A stretch of 64,000 nt of DNA from Ideonella benzenivorans (GCF_020387415.1 NZ_JAGWCB010000012.1:124001-188000), one strand, 5' to 3'; shown: positions 39,159 to 53,208, counted from the first letter of the stretch. The notes: generated from the sequence alone by a model not told the origin. Numbers and translations: made by a program.

Positions 39159-39206
39159 GCCACTCCTCCTGCCCGCCTGCCGGCCACCACGACACGCGCC
39201 CTGCCC

Positions 39207-40304
39207 ATGCACTACGCCCCGCCCCCCCCGTTCCAGCACGGACAGTCTGAACCCATCGGCATCCTGCTGCTCAACCTGGGCACCCCGGATGCACCCACGC
39301 CCGCCGCGGTGCGGCGCTATCTGGCGGAGTTCCTGAGCGACCCGCGGGTGGTGGAACTGCCTCGGCTGCTCTGGGCCCCCATCCTGCACGGCATCATCCT
39401 GCGGGTCCGGCCGGCCAAGTCGGCCCGCAAATACGCCAGCATCTGGACCCCGGAGGGCTCCCCGCTGCTGGCCTGGACCCGCCGACAGGCCCAGGCCCTG
39501 CAGGCCCGGCTGGACGAGCGCCACACGCCAGGCGCCCTGCGGGTGGAGCCGGCCATGCGCTATGGCCACCCTTCGGTGCCGGAAGCCCTGAACCGGTTGC
39601 AGGCAGCGGGCGCCCGGCGCATCCTGGTGCTGCCGGCCTATCCGCAGTATTCCGGCGCCACCACGGGCAGTGCCTTCGACGCCGTGGCGGCCTGGGGCCG
39701 CTGCACCCGCTGGGTTCCTGAACTGCGCTTCGTCGGTGCCTACCACGACGACCCGGCCTACATTGCCGCGCTGGCCGACAGCATCCGCAGCCAATGGCAG
39801 CAGTTGGGCACGCCCGACATCCTGGTGACCAGCTTCCACGGCATGCCCGAGCGCACCCTGCACCAGGGCGACCCCTATCACTGCCAGTGCCAGAAAACCG
39901 CCCGCCTGCTGGGCGAGGCTCTGGACTGGCCCCGCGAGCGCCTGCGGGTGACCTTCCAGAGCCGATTTGGCAAGGCCAAGTGGCTGGAGCCGGCGACGGA
40001 ACCCACCTTGCAGGCGCTGGCCCAGGAAGGCCACCACCATGTCCAGGTGGTCTGCCCCGGCTTCTCGGCCGACTGCCTGGAGACCCTGGAGGAAATCGCC
40101 CAGGAGGGTCGCGCGACCTTCCTGAACGCCGGGGGGCAGCAGTTCCACTACCTGCCCTGCCTGAACGACAGCCCGCAAGGCATCGACACCCTGCTGACGC
40201 TCACGGAGCGCCACCTGAGTGGCTGGCCCCTGGCACCCCACTCCGCCGAGGCGGCCCAGGCCTGCCGGCAGCGCGCACAGGCCATGGGGGCCTCCCATGG
40301 CTGA
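39207..40304 (+). CDS. hemH: Ferrochelatase
   Basis: The 365-residue protein shows LLNLGTPDAPT at the start, RYGHPS, YPQYSGATTGSAFD, the active-site His in TSFHGMPERT, and the C-terminal CPGFSADCLETLEEI. It inserts iron into protoporphyrin IX to form haem at the inner face of the membrane. It lies 48 bases after the cyclase gene and overlaps the Hsp15-like gene by 8 bases. Confidence 0.96.
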   Translation: MHYAPPPPFQHGQSEPIGILLLNLGTPDAPTPAAVRRYLAEFLSDPRVVELPRLLWAPILHGIILRVRPAKSARKYASIWTPEGSPLLAWTRRQAQALQARLDERHTPGALRVEPAMRYGHPSVPEALNRLQAAGARRILVLPAYPQYSGATTGSAFDAVAAWGRCTRWVPELRFVGAYHDDPAYIAALADSIRSQWQQLGTPDILVTSFHGMPERTLHQGDPYHCQCQKTARLLGEALDWPRERLRVTFQSRFGKAKWLEPATEPTLQALAQEGHHHVQVVCPGFSADCLETLEEIAQEGRATFLNAGGQQFHYLPCLNDSPQGIDTLLTLTERHLSGWPLAPHSAEAAQACRQRAQAMGASHG

Positions 40305-40728
40305 GCGCTCACCCGCCTCCGAGGCCAGCGGCGTGCGCCTGGACAAATGGCTGTGGGCGGCCCGTTTCTTCAAGACCCGTTCACTGGCGGTCGAGGCCAT
40401 CGGCAAGAACCGGGTGGACGTCAACGGCCAGCCGGCCAAGGCCAGCCGCGAGGTGCGTCCTGGCGACCTGGTGCTGCTGCGCGAACCCGGCCAGCCCCCC
40501 CGTGAACTGCAGATCCGCGCCATCAGCCAGGTGCGCGGCCCGGCCCCGGTGGCCCAGCAACTCTATGAAGAAACCGCCTCCAGCCTGGCGGCCCGGGAAG
40601 CCGCCCGGGAAGCCCGGCGGCAGGGCATCGAACCCGCTCAGGCGATCATCCACGGGCGGCCCACCAAACGCGACCGGCGTCAGCTGACCGACTGGGCCCG
40701 TTGGAGCGTCAGCCTGGACGAGGAGTGA
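40297..40728 (+). CDS. hslR: Heat-shock-type S4 RNA-binding protein (Hsp15-like)
   Basis: The 143-residue protein has an N-terminal S4 domain (about 13-75; VRLDKWLWAARFFKTRSLA) and a basic C-terminal tail. Hsp15 binds stalled 50S subunits that carry a nascent-chain tRNA. The ATG at 40297 overlaps the hemH stop; the frame upstream is antisense-like and proline-rich. It sits directly before the grpE-dnaK-dnaJ heat-shock cluster, consistent with shared stress biology, although the sigma-32 site lies after this gene. Confidence 0.9.
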   Translation: MAERSPASEASGVRLDKWLWAARFFKTRSLAVEAIGKNRVDVNGQPAKASREVRPGDLVLLREPGQPPRELQIRAISQVRGPAPVAQQLYEETASSLAAREAAREARRQGIEPAQAIIHGRPTKRDRRQLTDWARWSVSLDEE

Positions 40729-40776
40729 TGGACCGTGACAGACGGGCCCCACCCGCAGAGAATTTCCTGCGAGGGG

Positions 40777-40802
40777 CTTGAAATCCAATCCCAGGGCCCC
40801 AT
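40777..40802 (+). promoter_or_regulatory. Sigma-32 (RpoH) promoter of grpE
   Basis: CTTGAAA (40777-40783), a 13-base spacer and CCCCAT (40797-40802) match the RpoH consensus CTTGAAA-N11-15-CCCCAT almost exactly. The site ends 35 bases before the grpE ATG. I see no CIRCE element, so control by RpoH rather than HrcA is expected here. Confidence 0.85.
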
Positions 40803-40837
40803 GTTGCCTAGCAACCGGATATTTCGTCGACCCACCC

Positions 40838-41365
40838 ATGAATCCCAACGACATCCCTGCCGACCACCCGAATCCCGAGACGGCCGCTTCCCCATCGGCC
40901 GAGGCCGTTGCCCCCGAGGCGCAACTGGCTGATTTGCAGGCCAAACATGCCGAAGTGTCGGACGCCTACCTGCGGGCCAAGGCGGAAGCCGAGAACATCC
41001 GCCGCCGCAGTGAGGAGGAGATTTCCAAGGCCCGCAAATTCGCCGTTGAATCCTTTGCCGAGAGCCTGCTGCCGGTGAAGGACAGCCTGGAAGCCGCCAT
41101 CGCGATGCCGGATGCCCCGGTCGACAAGGTGCTGGAGGGCGTGCACGCCACGCTGCGCCAGCTCGCCTCGGCGCTGGAGCGCAACAAGGTGCTGGAGATC
41201 AACCCGCCGGGCGGCACCAAGTTCGACCCGCATCAGCATCAGGCCATCAGCATGGTGCCTGCCGAGCAGGAGGCCAATACCGTCGTGGCGGTCCTGCAAA
41301 AGGGCTACCTGATTTCCGACCGCGTGCTGCGCCCGGCCCTGGTGACGGTGGCCGCGCCAAAGTAA
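40838..41365 (+). CDS. grpE: Nucleotide exchange factor GrpE
   Basis: The 175-residue protein has an N-terminal acidic, flexible part, a coiled coil (about 30-85; [20 protein letters not shown]), and the beta-wing with [16 protein letters not shown] and [14 protein letters not shown]. It releases ADP from DnaK. The ATG at 40838 lies 35 bases after the sigma-32 promoter; an upstream in-frame ATG would start inside the promoter region and is rejected. Confidence 0.96.
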   Translation: MNPNDIPADHPNPETAASPSAEAVAPEAQLADLQAKHAEVSDAYLRAKAEAENIRRRSEEEISKARKFAVESFAESLLPVKDSLEAAIAMPDAPVDKVLEGVHATLRQLASALERNKVLEINPPGGTKFDPHQHQAISMVPAEQEANTVVAVLQKGYLISDRVLRPALVTVAAPK

Positions 41366-41397
41366 TCCCGAATTGACAAGAATCCTGGCCCTGGCGC

Positions 41398-41422
41398 CTT
41401 GAAAAGCCGGCGGCCACCCGCA
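41398..41422 (+). promoter_or_regulatory. Possible second sigma-32 promoter before dnaK
   Basis: CTTGAAA (41398-41404) is followed after 12 bases by CCCGCA (41417-41422), a weaker match to the RpoH -10 element. It lies 39 bases before the dnaK ATG. It may give extra dnaK transcript, but the -10 deviates from consensus at key positions. Confidence 0.35.
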
Positions 41423-41460
41423 ATTCCCGCTCAACGGAAACGAATACAGGAGAAACACAG

Positions 41461-43398
<1,938 letters not shown>

Positions 43399-43508
43399 TC
43401 GGCTTGGCCGGGCGACCCAGCCCGGCCTTCCATCGCGCCGCGTCCGGCGCGCAGTGCAGCACTGCGTACCGGCGCGGCGTCTCCATTTCTCAGCGTTGAG
43501 TGCTGTTC

Positions 43509-44654
<1,146 letters not shown>

Positions 44655-44688
44655 GCCCCCTCTGGCGCGGCCACCGCCCTGCCCCCTC

Positions 44689-44716
44689 AGGGACACCGCC
44701 AGGTGTCCCTTTTTTT
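44689..44716 (+). terminator. Rho-independent terminator after dnaJ
   Basis: The 9-bp stem AGGGACACC (44689-44697) with GGTGTCCCT (44702-44710) is followed by a run of T to 44716. It closes the grpE-dnaK-dnaJ unit just before the convergent secreted-protein gene. Confidence 0.85.
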
Positions 44717-44721
44717 CGCGC

Positions 44722-46029
44722 TCAGTGCGCCGCGCGCATGCCCGCGATGGCCGGCCCCAGCTGGGTGTCGACGCGCCAGACCCCTTCCGGCACGAAGGTC
44801 TGACTGCCGGCGAACCACTGATAGCGGTTGTAGTAGATGAAGGGCCCCTGGGCCGTGATGAAGTATTCCGGGTCCATGCGCACGCGTGCGGGTGCATCCG
44901 CCGGCGTCAGGTTCACCAGGGCAGCGTTCTCCGGCAGGATGCCCACCATGGCCAACCGGCTGGGCTGGGAGAAGTCCGACGGATCCTGGCCGGTGTTCAT
45001 CTGGAAGAAGATGTAGGACTTGCCGTTGTGGATGAAGTACTCCGGCGACCACAGGTACGGGGTTTCCGCAGGCAGCGACACCTCGTTGAGGATCACCCAG
45101 CGCCGGCGGCCATTGGCCTGCAACTGGTAGCGGTAGACCACCAGCTGCGCCCCGTTGCGGATCGAGAAGAACACCCAGTCGCCGCCATATTCCGGCGCCG
45201 CCCACATCATCGCGCCGAAGTTGTCGGCGGCCTCGTTGGTGATCTGCTCCGTCGCTCCGGTGTCGGTGTCGTACAAGAACACGGCGTGGTAGCCGGCCGA
45301 AGGCGTCAACCGCTGCCCCCGTGCCGACAGGATGATCTTGTGGGTGCCCGGCACCCAGCGCCGAGACCCCGCTGCATAGCCGCTGAGGGGCACCACGGTC
45401 AGCGGCTGGGCGACATCCAGCATCTGCCAATAGGTCTTCAGCTTGGCCAGGTCCTGGTAATGCACCCGGGCCTCGAGGTCCGACGCATCCCCCGAAGCCA
45501 GCGGTGACTGCATGTGCGCACCACTGGGCAACACGCTGGGCACCCACCCGGAGCCGACCTGCGACGCCATGACCACGCCAGCAGTCGTTTTGTCCGGCGT
45601 GCTGCTGCCGACGTACTTGGTGTAGACGATCTGCGACCCCTGCTGGGACAGCGCCCACTCCGGGCCGTTGCCAAAATCGGTCGCAAAGGCCGCCATCCGG
45701 TCGACACGCTCCCCCTTGCCATCGGCCGGCAGGAAGGCACCTGTCAGCGGATCCACATGGGCCACCCACAGCTGGCGCGATCCATCGACGAAGGTGAGCC
45801 GCGAGTTCCCGTCACCGCCGTTGCAACTGGGACAGTCGACGCCGTCGCGCCCCCAATCGAACTCGTAGTCGATGATCGGGCTGGTGGTGACCCGCACCTC
45901 CGCGCCCGAGGGAACATCCGACGCCCTCGGCGCGGCCTGGGCGCCGAGCGCCGCGGCCAACAGCACCCAGGACCATGCCCCCACACGGCCGGGCCGATGT
46001 GCGGGATTGCGGTGATTCACTGTCTGCAT
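44722..46029 (-). CDS. Secreted protein of unknown function, beta-propeller-like
   Basis: The 435-residue protein has a signal peptide (hydrophobic AWSWVLLAAALG ending near AQA at residue 33). The mature part has repeated short strand patterns such as RQLWVAHVDPLTG, HAVFLYDTDTG and WVFFSIRNGAQLV, each of the 'value-Asp-x-x-Thr-Gly' kind seen in TolB/PD40 propellers. A DCPSCNGGDG segment near 64-73 could form a disulfide or bind a metal. I do not recognise a named family. It lies 133 bases downstream of the radical SAM gene on the same strand, with no clear functional link. Confidence 0.75.
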   Translation of the reverse strand: MQTVNHRNPAHRPGRVGAWSWVLLAAALGAQAAPRASDVPSGAEVRVTTSPIIDYEFDWGRDGVDCPSCNGGDGNSRLTFVDGSRQLWVAHVDPLTGAFLPADGKGERVDRMAAFATDFGNGPEWALSQQGSQIVYTKYVGSSTPDKTTAGVVMASQVGSGWVPSVLPSGAHMQSPLASGDASDLEARVHYQDLAKLKTYWQMLDVAQPLTVVPLSGYAAGSRRWVPGTHKIILSARGQRLTPSAGYHAVFLYDTDTGATEQITNEAADNFGAMMWAAPEYGGDWVFFSIRNGAQLVVYRYQLQANGRRRWVILNEVSLPAETPYLWSPEYFIHNGKSYIFFQMNTGQDPSDFSQPSRLAMVGILPENAALVNLTPADAPARVRMDPEYFITAQGPFIYYNRYQWFAGSQTFVPEGVWRVDTQLGPAIAGMRAAH

Positions 46030-46162
46030 CTGTCCCTCCCCCTTGAATCCAGCGGTTGCGTGCTGGTGGCGAAGGGCGAATGGTCAGGGGGCCCTACACA
46101 GGCGTCAATCAGCGACGGCACGGAGCCATCCTGCAACGAATGGATACATTCTCAAGGCGGCC

Positions 46163-47296
46163 TCAAAAGAGGGACATCTGCTCGCTGGCGTGCCCTTCCG
46201 GCGGAGGGGCGGGACGGGAGGAGAACAGGCGCTCGTCCAGGGGAATGCGCTGCTGGCGCAGGCCGTGGCGGCGGCAGGCCATGGCAAACCGTTGATGGGC
46301 CAACTCGGCCCATGGCCCCTGCCCGGTCATGCGATGGCCGAAGCGCGCATCGTTGACCCGGCCACCGCGGAGATCCCGGATGCGGGCCATCACCCGCTCC
46401 GCCCGGTCGGGGAAATGGGTGCCCAGCCATTGCTGGAACAGCGGAGCCACCTCCCAGGGCAGACGCAGCGGAATACTGAAGCCGGCCGAAGCCCCCGCCT
46501 TGGCGGCGGCTTCGACGATGTGCTCGATCTCCGGCTCATTCACGAAGGGAATGACCGGCGACACGCTCAGCCCCACAGGCACCCCGGCCTCGGTCAGACG
46601 CTGCATGGCCTGCAGGCGGCGGGCAGGGCTGGCCGCGCGTGGTTCCAGAATCCGGGCCAGTGCGGGGTCCAGGGTGGTGATCGACTGGTACACCGCCACC
46701 AGCCCCTGCGCGGCCAGCGGCGCCAGCAGGTCGAGGTCCCGGACCACGCCGGCGGACTTGGTGATGATCGAGAACGGGTGGCGGAACTCTGCCAGCACCT
46801 CGATCAGGGCACGGGTGATGCGCAGCGTGCGCTCGGCCGGCTGATAGGCGTCGGTCACGGAACCGATGTTCAGCGCCCCAGGCCGGTAACCGGGCCGACC
46901 CAGGGCCTCCCGCAGGCGCTGCGCCGCATTGGTCTTGGCAACAATGCGGATTTCGAAATCCAGCCCCGGCGACCAGCCCAGGTAGCCATGCGTGGGCCGG
47001 GCATAGCAGTAGATACAGCCATGCTCGCAGCCCCGGTACGGGTTGATGGAGAGGTCGAAACCGACGTCGGGCGAGTCGTTGCGGCTGAGGATGGCACGGG
47101 CCAGCTCCGCCGTCACCACCGTGGCCGGCGGCGTACCGTCTTGCCGGCGCAGCCCCTCGGCTTCCAGACCGCCCCAGCCGTCGTCCAGCGGGGCGCGCTC
47201 AGCCCCGTCGAAGCGACTGTGGATCGCCCAGACGGTGCCGCGCCCCTTGCGCGCGGGCGGTGTGCAGGCGGAGGGAAGGTGGGGCGCGTCGGACAT
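46163..47296 (-). CDS. PA0069-family radical SAM protein (SplB-like)
   Basis: The 377-residue protein carries the [4Fe-4S] motif C90-EHG-C94-IY-C97, a GRG motif near the start (KGRGT at 17-21), and the typical INPYRGCEHGC context. It ends with a basic tail and SLF. Members are related to spore photoproduct lyase-like radical SAM proteins and are poorly characterised; some may handle DNA or nucleotide damage. The start codon lies 1 base after a consensus-like LexA box, with an in-frame stop inside that box, so this ATG is the first available. The gene lies 53 bases after dnaB and is likely transcribed on its own under SOS control. Confidence 0.88.
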   Translation of the reverse strand: MSDAPHLPSACTPPARKGRGTVWAIHSRFDGAERAPLDDGWGGLEAEGLRRQDGTPPATVVTAELARAILSRNDSPDVGFDLSINPYRGCEHGCIYCYARPTHGYLGWSPGLDFEIRIVAKTNAAQRLREALGRPGYRPGALNIGSVTDAYQPAERTLRITRALIEVLAEFRHPFSIITKSAGVVRDLDLLAPLAAQGLVAVYQSITTLDPALARILEPRAASPARRLQAMQRLTEAGVPVGLSVSPVIPFVNEPEIEHIVEAAAKAGASAGFSIPLRLPWEVAPLFQQWLGTHFPDRAERVMARIRDLRGGRVNDARFGHRMTGQGPWAELAHQRFAMACRRHGLRQQRIPLDERLFSSRPAPPPEGHASEQMSLF

Positions 47297-47297
47297 A

Positions 47298-47313
47298 CTG
47301 TATTTTTATACAG
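47298..47313 (-). promoter_or_regulatory. LexA (SOS) box of the radical SAM gene
   Basis: CTGTATTTTTATACAG at 47298-47313 fits CTGT-N8-ACAG exactly and its core is AT-rich like strong SOS boxes. On the minus strand the box contains TATAAA (47310-47305), a possible -10, with TTGAAA (47331-47326) 15 bases upstream. The predicted transcript would start at or next to the ATG (47296), i.e. be leaderless. Confidence 0.8.
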
Positions 47314-47349
47314 CATGCCGCTGGCTTTCAAGCGGCGCCCGGCCCTCGT

Positions 47350-48765
47350 TCAGTATTCACCGTAAGAGGCCTCAGGCGCCAGGTTGTCAAACTTGGTCGA
47401 CTGCTTCAGGAAGGCCAGCCGCACCGTGCCCACCGGGCCATTCCGCTGCTTGCCGATGATGATCTCGGCCACGCCCGGCTCCTTGGATTCCTTGTTGTAG
47501 TACTCGTCGCGGTAGATGAACATGATCACGTCCGCATCCTGCTCGATGGCCCCCGATTCCCGCAGATCGGACATCATCGGTCGCTTGTCGGTGCGGGTTT
47601 CCACGCTGCGGTTGAGCTGGGACAGCGCGATCACCGGGCAATTGAGCTCCTTGGCCAGGGCTTTGAGGCTCCGGGAGATTTCCGACAGCTCGGTGGCGCG
47701 GTTCTCGCCTGCAGACGCATTGCTGCCGGACATCAGCTGCAGGTAGTCGATCACGATCAACCCCAGCTTGCCGCATTGGCGAGCCTGTCGCCGCGCACGT
47801 GCGCGCAGTTCGGCCGGGTTCAGACCCGGCGTCTCGTCGATGAACACCGCGGCCTTCGACAGCCGGTCCACGGCCTCTGTCAACCGGGCCCACTCGTCGT
47901 CCTTCAACGCACCGGTGCGCAAATGCTGCTGGTCGATCCGGCCCAGCGAACCCACCAGACGCAGGGCCAACTGGTTGGCGCCCATTTCCATCGAGAACAC
48001 CACCACCGGCAGGCCTTCGTTGACCGCCACGTTCTCGGCGATGTTCAGCGCAAAGGCGGTCTTGCCCATGGAAGGCCGGGCGGCCAGGATGATCAGGTCG
48101 CCGCCCTGCAGCCCGGCGGTCATGCGGTCCATGTCGTAGAAGCCGGTGCGCACGCCCGTGACTTCCTCGGCCCCGTTCTCGGCCAGCTCGGTCACGCGGT
48201 CGATCAGGTCCATGACCAGCTTGTCCATGCTGTGGAAGCCGACCTTGGTGCGCTGCCCCTCCTCCGCGATCTTGAAAATCTTGGTTTCGGCCTCGTCCAG
48301 GATGGTCGAAGCCGCCTTGCCCTGCGGATTGAAGGCCTGGGTGGCGACCTCGTCCGAGACGGCGATCAGCTTGCGCAGCACCGCACGCTCACGCACGATC
48401 TCCGCATAGCGGCGCATGTTGGCCGCGCTCGGCACACTCTGTGCCAGGGCGTTCAGGTAGTTCAGGCCACCACAGTCCTCGGCCTTGCCCAGCACCTGCA
48501 GCTGTTCGAAGACCGTGATCACGTCGGCCGGTTTGCTCGCGCCGATCAGCGTCCCGATGGCAGCAAAGATCATCCGGTGCTCGTAGCGGTAGAAATCCCC
48601 CTCCCCCAGCACGTCCGCCGCGCGGTCCCAAGCGCCGTTGTCCAGCAACAGCCCCCCCAGCACGCTTTGCTCGGCCTCAATGGAATGTGGTGGCACCCGC
48701 AGCTTGGCGATTTCCTCGTCGCGAGGACCGGCCTGGGGATCGTGGGCGTCGAAGATGGTGGGCAT
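47350..48765 (-). CDS. dnaB: Replicative DNA helicase
   Basis: The 471-residue protein has the N-terminal DnaB domain (LRVPPHSIEAEQSVLGGLL) and a RecA-like domain with Walker A ARPSMGKTAFALNIAENVA. IVIDYLQLM (Walker B) and SQLNRSVETR follow, with RDEYYNKES near the end. It unwinds DNA at the fork and works with DnaG, which is also in this window. The ATG at 48765 gives the usual length; 30 residues of open frame upstream look unrelated. Confidence 0.96.
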   Translation of the reverse strand: MPTIFDAHDPQAGPRDEEIAKLRVPPHSIEAEQSVLGGLLLDNGAWDRAADVLGEGDFYRYEHRMIFAAIGTLIGASKPADVITVFEQLQVLGKAEDCGGLNYLNALAQSVPSAANMRRYAEIVRERAVLRKLIAVSDEVATQAFNPQGKAASTILDEAETKIFKIAEEGQRTKVGFHSMDKLVMDLIDRVTELAENGAEEVTGVRTGFYDMDRMTAGLQGGDLIILAARPSMGKTAFALNIAENVAVNEGLPVVVFSMEMGANQLALRLVGSLGRIDQQHLRTGALKDDEWARLTEAVDRLSKAAVFIDETPGLNPAELRARARRQARQCGKLGLIVIDYLQLMSGSNASAGENRATELSEISRSLKALAKELNCPVIALSQLNRSVETRTDKRPMMSDLRESGAIEQDADVIMFIYRDEYYNKESKEPGVAEIIIGKQRNGPVGTVRLAFLKQSTKFDNLAPEASYGEY

Positions 48766-48855
48766 CGTCAAATGATACGGGGAGGCTTGCCATTCGCGTT
48801 GTGCACAAGCCTGTGGATTTCGCGGGGACAGCCGGTGGATGTCTGTCGCGCCCAA

Positions 48856-48884
48856 AAGAAAAAGGGCCGGTCAAGACCGGCCCC
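48856..48884 (-). terminator. Rho-independent terminator of the rpsF-rplI operon
   Basis: On the minus strand the 9-bp stem (48876-48884 with 48865-48873, GGGCCGGTC/GACCGGCCC) with a 2-base loop is followed by a T-rich run (48864 down to 48856). It lies 24 bases after the rplI stop. Confidence 0.85.
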
Positions 48885-48907
48885 TGTGGATGGTGGCGAA
48901 AACCGGA

Positions 48908-49360
48908 TTATTCGGCTTCGGCAACCACCTTCACGGTGATGTCCACCACCACGTCGGTGTGGGCCGCCACGCTGACGGGGAACTCGCCCACGGCCTTCAG
49001 CGGGCCATTGGGCATGCGCACCTGCGCCTTGGGGATCTCGAAACCGGACTTGCCCAGAGCTTCAGCGATGTCATGGTTGGTGACCGAGCCGAACAGACGG
49101 CCGTCCACACCGGCCTTCTGAGCGATGGTGACGGTCAGGCCAGCCAGCTTCTCGCCCACGGCTTGGGCGGCGGCCAGCTTCTCAGCCGCCACCTTCTCCA
49201 GCTCGGCACGGCGGGCTTCGAATTCCTTGATCGCGACATCCGTGGCACGACGGGCCAGCTTGGTCGGGATCAGGAAGTTGCGGGCGTAGCCGTCCTTGAC
49301 CTTGACGATGTCGCCCAGGTTGCCCAGGTTGGCCACTTTTTCCAGCAGGATGATTTGCAT
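48908..49360 (-). CDS. rplI: 50S ribosomal protein bL9
   Basis: The 150-residue protein begins [20 protein letters not shown] and continues [13 protein letters not shown], the bL9 N-domain. A long connecting helix and the C-domain ([14 protein letters not shown]) follow. It is the last gene of the rpsF-priB-rpsR-rplI operon, 14 bases after rpsR, with a terminator following. Confidence 0.97.
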   Translation of the reverse strand: MQIILLEKVANLGNLGDIVKVKDGYARNFLIPTKLARRATDVAIKEFEARRAELEKVAAEKLAAAQAVGEKLAGLTVTIAQKAGVDGRLFGSVTNHDIAEALGKSGFEIPKAQVRMPNGPLKAVGEFPVSVAAHTDVVVDITVKVVAEAE

Positions 49361-49374
49361 GGTGGGCTCTCCTA

Positions 49375-49659
49375 TCAGACCTTGTGTTGGTCGCTGTACG
49401 GCAGCATGGCCAGGAAGCGGGCACGCTTGATGGCGTTGGTCAGCTGACGTTGGAAGAAGGCACGGGTACCGGTCAGGCGGGCCGGCGTGATCTTGCCGTT
49501 TTCACCCACGAAATCGCGCAGCAGATCCACGTCCTTGTAGTCGATGTGCTCGACACCGGCGACGGTGAAGCGGCAGAACTTCTTGCGGCGGAACAGCAGC
49601 GATTGCTGGTTGCGCTTGGGACGACGGTCCTTCGAAAAACGGGACTTTGACGGGGGCAT
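49375..49659 (-). CDS. rpsR: 30S ribosomal protein bS18
   Basis: The 94-residue basic protein carries the bS18 core ([51 protein letters not shown]). It contacts bS6 in the 30S platform, and bS6 is encoded upstream in the same operon. An N-terminal extension of about 18 basic residues is usual for beta-proteobacteria. Confidence 0.97.
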   Translation of the reverse strand: MPPSKSRFSKDRRPKRNQQSLLFRRKKFCRFTVAGVEHIDYKDVDLLRDFVGENGKITPARLTGTRAFFQRQLTNAIKRARFLAMLPYSDQHKV

Positions 49660-49675
49660 GATGACCTCTGAATTT

Positions 49676-49984
49676 CTATCCGGGTTGCGATGCAGGTTCG
49701 GGCGCAGCGATGCTCGTCACATGGAACACCACCCCTTTGCCGTTGCGCGAGGGAGCCAGGAAGCCGGCGAACTGGGCCGGAACTCCCAGCACCAGCGTCA
49801 GCGCCGGGCGGGTGATGTCTCCAATCGCCACCGCACGGATCTGGAGAGATACCTTGCGAGGCAAGCCGTTCTGGGTGACCTCCGAATCCGACTGCAAGGT
49901 CAGATCCAGGGCCGGCAGACCGGCGGGGGTGTAACGCAGCGCACCACGTTCGATCACCTGGGCTGCGAGAACCAGACGGTTCAT
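49676..49984 (-). CDS. priB: Primosomal replication protein PriB
   Basis: The 102-residue OB-fold protein ([44 protein letters not shown]) resembles single-stranded-DNA-binding proteins and sits at the family's fixed place between rpsF and rpsR. It helps PriA restart replication forks. Spacing to rpsF is 34 bases and to rpsR 16. Confidence 0.92.
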   Translation of the reverse strand: MNRLVLAAQVIERGALRYTPAGLPALDLTLQSDSEVTQNGLPRKVSLQIRAVAIGDITRPALTLVLGVPAQFAGFLAPSRNGKGVVFHVTSIAAPEPASQPG

Positions 49985-50018
49985 GGCAGAGTCAGTGACC
50001 GAACCGAACCTGGCGGGT

Positions 50019-50381
50019 TCAGGCGGCGGATTCCTGGGCAGCCTTGCGGGCTTCTTCCTTCTCGACCGACTTCATCATGATGGAGGGGGCGGTTTCAGCC
50101 TTGTCCATCTTGACGGTCAGGTGACGCAGCACGGCATCGTTGAAGCGGAAGCCAGTTTCCAGCTCGTTCAGGATTTCACCCGAGCACTCGATGTTCAGGC
50201 ACAGGTAATGCGCCTTGGCGAGCTTCTGGATCATGTAGGCCAGCTGACGGCGGCCCCAGTCTTCCACGCGATGAACCTTGCCGCCGCCTGCGGTGACGAG
50301 GCCCTTGTAACGCTCCAGCATGGCCGGAACTTGTTCGCTTTGATCCGGATGGATCAGCAGAACGATCTCATAGTGACGCAT
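50019..50381 (-). CDS. rpsF: 30S ribosomal protein bS6
   Basis: The 120-residue protein begins [20 protein letters not shown] and contains [21 protein letters not shown], defining bS6. It ends in a charged Glu/Lys tail. The ATG at 50381 has AAGGAG upstream; a longer frame upstream is not family-like. It is the first gene of the operon, read from the promoter at 50492-50521. Confidence 0.97.
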   Translation of the reverse strand: MRHYEIVLLIHPDQSEQVPAMLERYKGLVTAGGGKVHRVEDWGRRQLAYMIQKLAKAHYLCLNIECSGEILNELETGFRFNDAVLRHLTVKMDKAETAPSIMMKSVEKEEARKAAQESAA

Positions 50382-50491
50382 GAAAACTCCTTGTGGTTTC
50401 CGTGGTCCCTTGCGGGATGTCCCTTTCGGATGCGGGACGGAAGCTGCCCAGGCGCGTCGATGAACCTTGGACAGCAAGGGGAAAGCCGATG

Positions 50492-50521
50492 ATTATAGCC
50501 CCAATGAAACAGGCCGGGCAA
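50492..50521 (-). promoter_or_regulatory. Predicted sigma-70 promoter of the rpsF operon
   Basis: On the minus strand TATAAT (50497 down to 50492) has a TTGCCC -35-like hexamer (50521 down to 50516) 18 bases upstream. The -35 lies inside the ppsA terminator hairpin, so the two elements overlap. It is about 110 bases before rpsF. Confidence 0.65.
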
Positions 50522-50532
50522 ACCCGGCCTGT
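50505..50532 (-). terminator. Probable terminator of ppsA
   Basis: A perfect 10-bp stem (ACAGGCCGGG/CCCGGCCTGT; 50523-50532 with 50509-50518) forms on the minus strand after ppsA and is followed by a short TTTCATT stretch. The T-run is weak, so some readthrough into rpsF is possible. Confidence 0.6.
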
Positions 50533-50582
50533 GCCATGGTGAGGAAGCCTCTTGCGAGAGGCCCCCCCCTGGATCGGCCTGC

Positions 50583-52985
<2,403 letters not shown>

Positions 52986-53103
52986 GAAAGCTCCTTGATG
53001 ACAAAAAACCGGTGCCGCCACGACACGACCGGACCCGACGCGCTTCCCCCCAGGCATGTGATGGTTGTTCTGGCCTGGCAGAGCGCCGATCCGGGCAGAC
53101 CAC

Positions 53104-53119
53104 TGACGGATTTCCGTCA
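53104..53119. promoter_or_regulatory. Palindrome between ppsA and ppsR
   Basis: TGACGGATTTCCGTCA is a perfect 7-bp inverted repeat around TT, in the 223-base gap between the divergent ppsA and ppsR genes. It lies 119 bases from the ppsA start and 90 from the ppsR start. It could be the operator for a shared carbon-metabolism regulator; the binding protein is unknown. Confidence 0.5.
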
Positions 53120-53208
53120 CACAGCCCGCGCCATCGTGGCGAAGATCCCCGAATTCTACGGACGGAATGCCTATGATTGGCCTCGACACTCGACAAAAGG
53201 TTGCCTAC

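Noticed and set aside
40729-40837. CIRCE/HrcA element before grpE
   Set aside because: No TTAGCACTC-N9-GAGTGCTAA-like repeat is visible; the region has a sigma-32 promoter instead.
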